From assembly GCA_943914515.1 (NCBI GenBank), contig CALUCI010000006.1, forward strand, positions 1 through 64,000: a stretch of 64,000 nucleotides of DNA, read 5' to 3'. Positions 43,652 through 50,554 of the stretch are shown piece after piece (position 1 is the first letter of the stretch; each line of letters starts with the position of its first letter). The stretch is from an uncultured Pseudomonas sp. (lineage in GTDB: Bacteria > Pseudomonadota > Gammaproteobacteria > Pseudomonadales > Pseudomonadaceae). The translations under genes were made by a program, and so were the position numbers. A model generated the notes under the pieces. That model saw nothing but the letters and a program-made list of their open reading frames with translations. It searched no databases and had not been told where the DNA came from.

Positions 43652-43669
43652 TGTCTAAATAATTGGACG
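43652..43669. promoter_or_regulatory. Orotate-locus operator motif, site 3
   Basis: TGTCTAAATAATTGGACG has GTCTAA and TTGGAC half-sites. It lies between the Tsx-like gene and the MFS start at 43531. Confidence 0.55.
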
Positions 43670-43696
43670 TTACGGACGAAGAAAACGCCGGACGGT

Positions 43697-44554
43697 TCAC
43701 AGGTGCCATTCCAGGTTGATCGACAGCGCGTCCACGTCGATGCCGTCGCCGCTGCGATTGCCGAATTTGTTGCGCCAGTACTCGTAGCCCGGACCGACCC
43801 ACAGCACGTTCTTGTCGGTGCCCATGAGGCGGCCGACATCGAGCATCAGTGAGCTGCGCATCAACTGCTCGTTGGCGGTGGGGTTGTTGCGGTAGTCGTC
43901 GCCTTTCTTGCCGTTGAGGCTGTAGAAGCCCTGGAACTTCAGCGCCAGCGGGTCGAGCGAGAAGGGCACGCCCCAGGTGACGTTGAACTGGTAGAACGGG
44001 TCGAATGCCAGTCGTGACTGGTTGCCCGGCAGGTCGCAGGCATCCAGCCCGCAGTGGTTCCACTCGCGGGCGTAGTACAGGCTGACATCGACGAAGCCCA
44101 CCGGCACTGCCAGCTTCAATGTCGGGCCGAGCAGGAACATGCGCTTGCGCGACTGGAAGGCGTTGTTCTTGGTGTTCCAGTCGAAGCCGGTGCCCAGCGC
44201 CACGTCCTTGACCGGACCGAACGCCAGCGGCTGGTCGAACACGCGGCCGTACTGGATCTGATTGCGGTAGGTCAGGTAGACCTCGGTGGCGCCGGAGTCG
44301 CTGTCCTTGCGCGGGTCGTTGTGGTCCGACTTGAACACATCGAGGTTGACGAATTGCTGGCCCAGCCAGTAGCTGCTGACATGAGTGAGCTGGAGGATGT
44401 GCTTGGCCACGTCCTGGTGCTTGCCCGGGTCGGAAAAGTGGCTGCTGTAACGGTAGCCGACGAGGGTGTCGCTGAACGACGGTGGTTGTGCCGCCGAGGT
44501 CAGCGCAGGCAGCAAACAGCAGGCGAACGCAGGCAACGCCTTGTGGATTTTCAT
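43697..44554 (-). CDS. Tsx-like nucleoside-specific outer-membrane channel
   Basis: 285 residues from ATG 44554. A signal peptide (ALPAFACCLLPALTSAAQ) is followed by a 12-strand-type barrel rich in alternating aromatic residues: LVGYRYSSHFSDPG, EVYLTYRNQIQYGRVF, FVDVSLYYAREWNHCG, ending LSINLEWHL with a terminal aromatic segment. This matches Tsx-like channel proteins. Tsx family channels pass nucleosides and bases, so one beside an orotate pathway is coherent. CGLDACDLPG carries two cysteines that may form a loop disulfide. It is transcribed toward the MFS gene. Confidence 0.8.
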   Translation of the reverse strand: MKIHKALPAFACCLLPALTSAAQPPSFSDTLVGYRYSSHFSDPGKHQDVAKHILQLTHVSSYWLGQQFVNLDVFKSDHNDPRKDSDSGATEVYLTYRNQIQYGRVFDQPLAFGPVKDVALGTGFDWNTKNNAFQSRKRMFLLGPTLKLAVPVGFVDVSLYYAREWNHCGLDACDLPGNQSRLAFDPFYQFNVTWGVPFSLDPLALKFQGFYSLNGKKGDDYRNNPTANEQLMRSSLMLDVGRLMGTDKNVLWVGPGYEYWRNKFGNRSGDGIDVDALSINLEWHL

Positions 44555-44681
44555 CGATAAGGTTTCCGCAGATGGGGTGAGGGCAGATTGCAAGAGAAGG
44601 TGTGAGTCGGCATTTCGGCCGGTCACGGTGCAGCGCGCGCAGAAGCGCCGAGGCGGTGAGCGAATAGACATGAGTCGGCCT

Positions 44682-44699
44682 TTTTTGTATTTTTAGACG
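44682..44699. promoter_or_regulatory. Orotate-locus operator motif, site 4 (inverted)
   Basis: TTTTTGTATTTTTAGACG is the reverse-oriented motif (CGTCTAAAAATACA on the other strand), centred 30 bp from site 5. It lies between the divergent Tsx-like and XRE genes. Confidence 0.45.
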
Positions 44700-44711
44700 A
44701 TCAACCTTGCC

Positions 44712-44729
44712 TGTCTAAATATTGATACA
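44712..44729. promoter_or_regulatory. Orotate-locus operator motif, site 5
   Basis: TGTCTAAATATTGATACA is the best palindrome of the set: 14 of 18 bases are self-complementary. In the divergent control region, about 80 bp before the regulator. Confidence 0.6.
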
Positions 44730-44809
44730 TACGGCAACGAGGATCGTCAAGCCCATCGAGCGACGTTTGTGTCTGCGCGCTCGCCCGAACAATCGACAGG
44801 AAAGTCACC

Positions 44810-45685
44810 TTGAGCCAGATCGACTACCAGGCCATCGGCGAGCGTCTAAGGGCGTTTCGCATCGGTCGCCAGATGAATGCCGACCAGATCGCCGACAAAC
44901 TCGGCATTTCCCGCGCGGCGGTGTACCGCCTGGAGATGGGCAAGATCGTCAAGCTGGAAACCCTCGAGCGGCTTGCCGACCTGCTGCGGGTCTCGATGTC
45001 CAGCCTGCTCGGCTCCGACACCGAGTACTTCGACAACGCACTGGGCTACTTCGAACGCATGCGCCAGCTCGAGGCGCGTTCGACCAGCATCGTTTCCTAC
45101 TTCGACCCGTTTTCCTACCTGCTGACCACGGCCGACTACCCCGAGCTGTTCAAGACCATGCTGGCCGAGGCCCGGCCGAGCGGATTCACTGACGCGCAAG
45201 CGTCCATGGAAGCGCAGATCCTGCAGATTCTCGATGAACGTAAATCGACCTTCTCCCGGCATCGCTTTCAGGTGCAGTCGCTGGTCAGCCTGAGGCAGAT
45301 CGAGCGTTACCTGCATATCGGCCTGGTCGGACGCCTGGACCTGCCGCCCAGCGTGCGGATGGAGCGGGCGCTGCTGGCGCGCCGGGAAATCGAAAATCTG
45401 ATCGAGATCATCGACAGCGCCAGCACCCAGCCGAATATCTTCCTGATCGACGAAGCGCTGCCCAGCGCGACCTTCCAGATCTTCGAACAGCCACAAAGCA
45501 GCTATGTCGCGGTCAGCCCGTATCGCCTTGGCGAATTGCCCAACCTGCATGTCGGCATCGCCAGCGTGACCTCGTCCAGCGAGGCCGTGCAGATGTACAA
45601 GCAGATGGCTCAGGGCTTGTTGCAGCGCGCCTGTTCCGGGCCGGCTGCCCGGCTGCAGTTGCAGGCGTTGCTGGCGAAGATGTGA
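44810..45685 (+). CDS. XRE-family transcriptional regulator of the orotate locus
   Basis: 291 residues starting with TTG 44810, which has AGGA about 10 bases upstream. Residues 7-65 form the HTH_XRE domain (IGERLRAFRIGRQMNADQIA; LGISRAAVYRLEMG), followed by a long helical effector region ending LQLQALLAKM. The C-terminal part has no family I can name. It is divergent from the Tsx-like/MFS/pyr genes, and five palindromic motifs lie in the gaps of this locus, two in front of this gene, so it is the probable local repressor and may autoregulate. Confidence 0.85.
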   Translation: MSQIDYQAIGERLRAFRIGRQMNADQIADKLGISRAAVYRLEMGKIVKLETLERLADLLRVSMSSLLGSDTEYFDNALGYFERMRQLEARSTSIVSYFDPFSYLLTTADYPELFKTMLAEARPSGFTDAQASMEAQILQILDERKSTFSRHRFQVQSLVSLRQIERYLHIGLVGRLDLPPSVRMERALLARREIENLIEIIDSASTQPNIFLIDEALPSATFQIFEQPQSSYVAVSPYRLGELPNLHVGIASVTSSSEAVQMYKQMAQGLLQRACSGPAARLQLQALLAKM

Positions 45686-45789
45686 GGGACTGCGGCGGCT
45701 AGCGACTGGCCATCAATGAGCTAATCTGTTCCTCAGACCTGCACGTTCGGCGTTGTTTCCGGCAAGTCCATCCACGGAAGGGCAAGGCG

Positions 45790-46260
45790 ATGAGCGAGGC
45801 GTTTGCGCGATCTGATGTGTCCCGGCAACTGCTGAAACTGGCATTGATCTCTGGCGCGGTCGTCGCTGCATTCGTGGCGCCGTGGGAGCCGCGCTGGTTT
45901 CTGCCGAACTTCGGCGTCTTCTGGGGGCCGCATCTGGGTCTGCTGCTGGTGCTCTGGTTGCTCAGGTCGTCCTGGGGCCTGATGGGCGGCGCAGCCGTTG
46001 TCACGGCGCTGTATCTGGCGCTGTTCGCCGTCTGGGTGTTCTCTGCCAGTCACCCTGAATCGATGGCCTGGATCGGCTACCTGTTTTCGTTTCCGGGGGC
46101 ACTGCTGGGTGCCATCGCCGCCCGCTATCTTGAAGAGCGCACACTGGCGCTAACGCTGGCCAGATCCTTTGCGATCGGCTTCTTCGTGGTCGGCATCGGG
46201 ATCGCGGCCAATCAGTTGTTGGTCTGTTCAACGATGCTGTATTGCGGGTTCGGTTGGTGA
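45790..46260 (+). CDS. Small inner-membrane protein, function unknown
   Basis: 156 residues, four or five hydrophobic segments (LALISGAVVAAFVAPW, FWGPHLGLLLVLWLL, GGAAVVTALYLALFAVWVF, FAIGFFVVGIGIAANQLLV) with short polar loops. No recognised motif. GGAAGGGC before ATG 45790 may serve translation. It stands alone between the regulator of the orotate locus and REP DNA; no functional link is visible. Confidence 0.65.
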   Translation: MSEAFARSDVSRQLLKLALISGAVVAAFVAPWEPRWFLPNFGVFWGPHLGLLLVLWLLRSSWGLMGGAAVVTALYLALFAVWVFSASHPESMAWIGYLFSFPGALLGAIAARYLEERTLALTLARSFAIGFFVVGIGIAANQLLVCSTMLYCGFGW

Positions 46261-46271
46261 TTTGTGGGGGC

Positions 46272-46330
46272 CCCATCGCGGGTAAACCCGCTCCTACAAC
46301 AACCCGGTAGGAGCGGGTTTACCCGCGAGG
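46272..46330. repeat. Inverted pair of short REP units
   Basis: CGCGGGTAAACCCGCTCCTAC and its inverted copy GTAGGAGCGGGTTTACCCGCG are separated by about 10 bases, in the gap between convergent genes. A frequent Pseudomonas intergenic element. Confidence 0.85.
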
Positions 46331-46355
46331 CGGCATCTGCACCAACCAGAAAACC

Positions 46356-47444
46356 TCACTTGCCGCTGGTCACCCGAGTCCACAGCCGCGTGCTGGCGCG
46401 CATGGCGCTGGGGGACAGGGTCTGGATGGTGAACAGGCTGTCCAGCACCGCTTGCGACGGGTAGGCGGCCGGGTTGTCGCGCAGGGCCTGGTCGATGTAG
46501 GGCAGGGATGCAGCGTTGCCATTCGGATACTTCACCGCGTTGCTGATGTTGGCCATGACCTTCGGATCGAGCAGGTAATTCAGGTACGCGTAGGCGGCGT
46601 CCAGGTGCGGTGCAGCTTTGGGGATCGCTACCATGTCGACGGCGACGGTACTGCCTTCGCGCGGGATGCTGTAGCCCAGGTGCACGCCGTTGTTCGCCTG
46701 TCGGGCGCTGGTCATCGCCTGCAATACGTCGCCGCTGAAACCGATGGCCACGCAGATATTGCCGTTGGCCAGGTCGCTGACGTACTTCGACTGGTGGAAG
46801 TAGCTGATCGACGGCCGGATCTCCAGCAGCGCCGCTTCGGCCTTCTTGAAGTCGGCAGGCGCTTCACTGTGCGGGTCGAGGCCGAGGGTCTTGAGGGTGA
46901 TCGGCACGATCTGCGTGGGGTTGTCGAGAAACGCCACGCCGCACTGGCTCAGCTTGCGGATGTTTTCCGGCTTGAACAGCAGTTGCCAGGACTGGGTGAC
47001 GTCGGTATTGCCGAAGATCGCCTTGATCTTGTCCTCGTTGTAGCCGATGCCGACTGTCACCCACAGATAGGGAATCGCGTAGCGGTTGCCCGGGTCGCTG
47101 GTCTCCAGCAGCTTCATCAGCTTGGGATCGAGGTGGTTCCAGTTGGGCAGCTTGCTGCGGTCCAGTTCCTGAATGGCGCCGGCCTTGATCAGCCGGGGCA
47201 GGAAGTGGTTGGACGGGCTGACCAGGTCGTAGCCGCTGCCACCGGTCATCAGCTTGGCTTCGGTGGTTTCGTTGCTGTCGATCAGGTCGTAGGTGGTCTG
47301 GATGCCGCTGCGGCGGGTGAATTCGGTCAGCGTGTCGTCGGCGACATAGCCGCTCCAGTTGGCGATGTTCACCGAGTCGGCGGCGTGGGCTGCAATGCTG
47401 AGCAGCGTGGTCGAGGCGACGAGCAGGCAGGTGCGTTTGATCAT
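46356..47444 (-). CDS. Polyamine-type ABC transporter substrate-binding protein (PotF/SpuD-like)
   Basis: 362 residues from ATG 47444; a signal peptide (TCLLVASTTLLSIAAHAAD) directs it to the periplasm. VNIANWSGYVADDTLTEFTRRSGI at the mature N-terminus, the DLVSPSNHFLPRLIKAGAIQ loop and NWNHLDPKLM are typical of putrescine/spermidine-binding proteins. No permease or ATPase genes are beside it, so it would have to share a transporter encoded elsewhere. It lies 47 bp downstream of the FAD oxidase gene on the same strand, consistent with uptake coupled to oxidation of an amine. Confidence 0.88.
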   Translation of the reverse strand: MIKRTCLLVASTTLLSIAAHAADSVNIANWSGYVADDTLTEFTRRSGIQTTYDLIDSNETTEAKLMTGGSGYDLVSPSNHFLPRLIKAGAIQELDRSKLPNWNHLDPKLMKLLETSDPGNRYAIPYLWVTVGIGYNEDKIKAIFGNTDVTQSWQLLFKPENIRKLSQCGVAFLDNPTQIVPITLKTLGLDPHSEAPADFKKAEAALLEIRPSISYFHQSKYVSDLANGNICVAIGFSGDVLQAMTSARQANNGVHLGYSIPREGSTVAVDMVAIPKAAPHLDAAYAYLNYLLDPKVMANISNAVKYPNGNAASLPYIDQALRDNPAAYPSQAVLDSLFTIQTLSPSAMRASTRLWTRVTSGK

Positions 47445-47490
47445 GATGGGTTCTCTTGTTGTTGTCAGTGTGGCGCGGGCGCCGGGGTAA

Positions 47491-48795
47491 TCAACGTTCC
47501 TGGCGGGCTTTGCGGACTTCCCAGGCCATGCGTGCGACGGCGCCGATATCGAAGAACGGCCGGGGCGGCAGGTAACCGGGACGGGCCTGAGCGAGAACAT
47601 CCGCAAGCAGCGGCGATTGCTCGCCGGCGGCCATCTCGGCGAGCAGGCGGCCCCACAGCGTGCCGCGGGCAACGCCCGAGCCATTGCAGCCGGAGACCGC
47701 GTAAAAGCCGTCGTCGACCCGGGCGAAATACGGCTCGCCGGAGCGTGTACCGCTGAGGTGGCCGGTCCAGCTGTACTCGAGGTCTTGCGCGGTGAGGCCG
47801 GGGAAGCGTTTTTCCAGGCCGCGCAGGTGTTGCTGTTGGCGGACCTGCAGGGCGCTGCGATCCAGGTCGGACTGGCGGTACTCCACCGTGTTGCGGATCA
47901 GCAGGCGCCGTCCGGGCAGCAGGCGCAGTGTGGCGCCGCCGGGCAGGGTCGAGAGCACGCCCCAGGTGCGCGCGCCGAACAGGCTTTGCCAGCGCGGTTC
48001 GGTGAGCGGGCGAGTGATGCTCGCGCTCAGTTCGAGGGCAAAGGCGCCGCTGCGCTTCACCCCCACGCTTGGCAGAAAGGCACCGACACAGGCCAGCACC
48101 CGGCCGGCGCGTACTTCGCCGGCCTCGGTACGTGCGATCCAGCGGCCGCCGCTGCGGCGCAGGTCGAGCACGGCGCTGTTTTCGAACACTTCGACGCTGG
48201 CCGGGAGGCTCTCGGCCAGCCCGCGCACGTATTTGGCCGGTTGCAGCAGCGCGTTGCCGCCAGCGCAGTGGATGGCCCGGGCGTAAAAGCCGCTGCCCAG
48301 GCGTTCGCGCAACGCATCGCCGTCGAAGTAGCGTGCATCCGCGCCGACTGCCTTGAGCGTGTCGATGGCGGCTTCGGTGTGGGGCAGGTGGGCCGGCTGG
48401 TGTACCGCGAAGTGGTAACCGCCATCATCGAACTCGCAGTCGATGCCCAGTGTGTTGATGCGCTGGCGCAGTTCCTGTCCCGCCGCCACGCCGATGCGTG
48501 ACGCTACCTGGTAGCCGGCGAAGCCGCGGCTGCCGAGCACTTCGCCGCTGCCTGGCAGTTCGTGGCTGACCGCAAAGCCCGAGTTGCGTGCCGAGGCGCC
48601 CTGGGCCAGCCGCTGGCGCTCCAGCAACAGCACCCGCTGACCGGGGAAGCGCGCGGCCAGGCTGTGCGCCGCCGACAGGCCAGTGATGCCGCCGCCGATG
48701 ATCAGCCAGTCGCTGTCGAGGCTGCGCTCAAGGCGCGGTCGGGGTGCTGCTTCGCCGGCCAGCGCGATCCATCCACAGCGGTTGTCAATTGTCAT
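47491..48795 (-). CDS. FAD-dependent amine oxidoreductase (PuuB-like, DAO family)
   Basis: 434 residues from ATG 48795, with GGAGAGG upstream. The Rossmann motif DWLIIGGGITGLSAAHSLA and LLLERQRLAQGASARNSGF bind FAD; the C-terminal YAVSGCNGSGVARGTLWGRLLAE closes the flavin site. This pattern matches gamma-glutamylputrescine oxidase and related DAO enzymes. Substrate is inferred from the polyamine-type binding protein next door. It is divergent from the LysR gene at 48924, its probable regulator. Confidence 0.85.
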   Translation of the reverse strand: MTIDNRCGWIALAGEAAPRPRLERSLDSDWLIIGGGITGLSAAHSLAARFPGQRVLLLERQRLAQGASARNSGFAVSHELPGSGEVLGSRGFAGYQVASRIGVAAGQELRQRINTLGIDCEFDDGGYHFAVHQPAHLPHTEAAIDTLKAVGADARYFDGDALRERLGSGFYARAIHCAGGNALLQPAKYVRGLAESLPASVEVFENSAVLDLRRSGGRWIARTEAGEVRAGRVLACVGAFLPSVGVKRSGAFALELSASITRPLTEPRWQSLFGARTWGVLSTLPGGATLRLLPGRRLLIRNTVEYRQSDLDRSALQVRQQQHLRGLEKRFPGLTAQDLEYSWTGHLSGTRSGEPYFARVDDGFYAVSGCNGSGVARGTLWGRLLAEMAAGEQSPLLADVLAQARPGYLPPRPFFDIGAVARMAWEVRKARQER

Positions 48796-48923
48796 AAGCC
48801 TCTCCACAATCAATGCGCCGGGCTTATTGGTTGTTGTCCCGGCATCTGCTCATGGGCCTTAATCTACGAGCATCGGGCGCTTCCCTCTAACGTTAAAAAT
48901 TCATTCAGCCATTCTGAAAACAC

Positions 48924-49826
48924 ATGGATAAATTATTTCGTCCACCCTCGATCCAGGCGCTGCAAACGCTGGTTCATGTCGCCGACAGCAGCAGCTTCAC
49001 CGAGGCCGCCCGCCAGTTGCACCTGACCCAGAGCGCAGTCAGCCGGCAGGTGCAGCAACTGGAGGAGCACTATCAGGTCGTGCTGTTCGACCGGACCAGC
49101 CGCAGGGTCGCTCTGACCGAGCAGGGGCGTGAGGTGTACGCAGTCGCCTGCGAACTGCTGAAGAGCCTGCAGGCGTTGTCCGAGCGGTTTGCGCCACCGT
49201 CGCTGGAGCAGCCGTTCCGGATTCGTATCTTCGTCTCGCTGGCAGTGCGCTGGCTGCTGCCACGGCTGAGTTCGTTCTATGCCGCCAACCCTGAGCTGTG
49301 CCTGTCGATCGAGACGGTCAGCGGCGAGGTGGTGGACACCAGTGGCGACTGCGATGCCTACGTGCTGTACCTGCGCGAAGGTCTCGACGGGCGGCCGCTG
49401 ACGCTGCTGTTCGACGAGTACCTGATCCCCGTTTGCGCACCTGTGCTGGGCGAGGGCCAGGTGCCGCGCAACCTCGATGAGCTGGCCCGGCATGCGCTGA
49501 TTCACGGCTCGACGGCGCGCTATGAGTGGACCCTGTGGCTGCAGGCGCAGGCTGACCAGCGTGAACGCAACTACAAGCACCTGGCCTTCAACCTCGACGA
49601 CCTTGCGCTGGACGCGGCAGCCCGTGGCCTGGGTGTCGCCATGAGCGACCAGATGCTCGCCCACGACGCGCTGGCCCGTGGCGACCTGATCGTGCCCTTT
49701 GGCCAGCCGCTGAAGACCGGTGGGGTGTACGCGTTGTGGCTACGCGACAGCGGAGCGGCGCACCCGGCGTGTCAGGCGGTGTTGCGCTGGTTCGAGGAGC
49801 AGTTGGAGCAGACGCGGGGGCGCTGA
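48924..49826 (+). CDS. LysR-family transcriptional regulator
   Basis: 300 residues. N-terminal winged helix (IQALQTLVHVADSSSFTEAA; LHLTQSAVSRQVQQLEEHY; VVLFDRTSRRVALTEQG) and a periplasmic-binding-protein-like effector domain. GcvA-like features are seen. It is divergent from the FAD oxidase/binding-protein pair with a 128-bp gap that should hold the LysR box. The inducer is probably the amine substrate, but that is inference. Confidence 0.92.
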   Translation: MDKLFRPPSIQALQTLVHVADSSSFTEAARQLHLTQSAVSRQVQQLEEHYQVVLFDRTSRRVALTEQGREVYAVACELLKSLQALSERFAPPSLEQPFRIRIFVSLAVRWLLPRLSSFYAANPELCLSIETVSGEVVDTSGDCDAYVLYLREGLDGRPLTLLFDEYLIPVCAPVLGEGQVPRNLDELARHALIHGSTARYEWTLWLQAQADQRERNYKHLAFNLDDLALDAAARGLGVAMSDQMLAHDALARGDLIVPFGQPLKTGGVYALWLRDSGAAHPACQAVLRWFEEQLEQTRGR

Positions 49827-49856
49827 GCTTGGGGGGCGCTGCGGTTCGGCGCCCAT

Positions 49857-49926
49857 TGTAGGAGCGGGCTTGCCCGCGAAGCGGTGGTGGATTCGCTGAC
49901 GCCTCGCGGGTAAACCCGCTCCTACG
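49857..49926. repeat. Inverted pair of short REP units
   Basis: TGTAGGAGCGGGCTTGCCCGCG at its left end and CCTCGCGGGTAAACCCGCTCC at its right end are inverted relative to each other, around about 30 bases of spacer. Pseudomonas-type intergenic repeat. Confidence 0.8.
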
Positions 49927-50011
49927 GTCTTGGTGTGAGGCAAATTGGCGATGTGAAACCTCTGCGGATTTGGCAAAATCCCCGGCTTTTTTTTGCCCAA
50001 GGAAGCTACCC

Positions 50012-50554
50012 ATGCAACGGATCGTCATTCTGGGAAACGCCGGTAGCGGCAAATCCACACTCGCGCGCGCCCTGGGCAAGCGCCTCGATCTGCCGGTGGT
50101 GCATCTGGACACGCTGTTCTGGGAGCCGGGCTGGGTCGAGCCGGATGCCGGGCAGTTTCGCGCGCGGGTAGGTGAAGCCATTGCGGCGGACACCTGGGTG
50201 TGCGAAGGCAATTACGCCCGGCGCACCTTCGATTTGCGCCTGCCCCGCGCCGATCTGGTGATCTGGCTCGATACGCCGCGCCTGACCTGCCTGTTCCGGG
50301 TGATCCTGCGCAGTGTGCTCAACCGTCCCCGCGCCGACCTTCCGAGCGGCTGCAGCGAGAAACTCGACCGGGCCTTCCTGACCTTTCTGAAGTTCGTCTG
50401 GACATTCGACCGGGGATACCGTCCGGGCATAGAGGCCATGCGCCGCTCGATTGACCCGCAGGTGCCGGTGCTGCACCTGCGCGGCGCCCGCCAGATCGCG
50501 GCGTTTCTTGCCCGGCCGGGGCGGCCTGCCGTGAGCGGTGCTAGCGTGGGGTGA
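50012..50554 (+). CDS. P-loop adenylate-kinase-like protein (topology-modulation type)
   Basis: 180 residues from ATG 50012, with AAGGAA eight bases upstream. Walker A is ILGNAGSGKSTLARALGKRL; HLDTLFWEPGWV and EGNYARRTFDLRLPRADLVIWLDTPR follow, the pattern of FlaR/topology-modulation and shikimate-kinase-like P-loop proteins. Soluble, probably a nucleotide-dependent small-molecule kinase; the substrate is unknown. Its 3' end overlaps the convergent LysM gene by 14 bases. Confidence 0.82.
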   Translation: MQRIVILGNAGSGKSTLARALGKRLDLPVVHLDTLFWEPGWVEPDAGQFRARVGEAIAADTWVCEGNYARRTFDLRLPRADLVIWLDTPRLTCLFRVILRSVLNRPRADLPSGCSEKLDRAFLTFLKFVWTFDRGYRPGIEAMRRSIDPQVPVLHLRGARQIAAFLARPGRPAVSGASVG

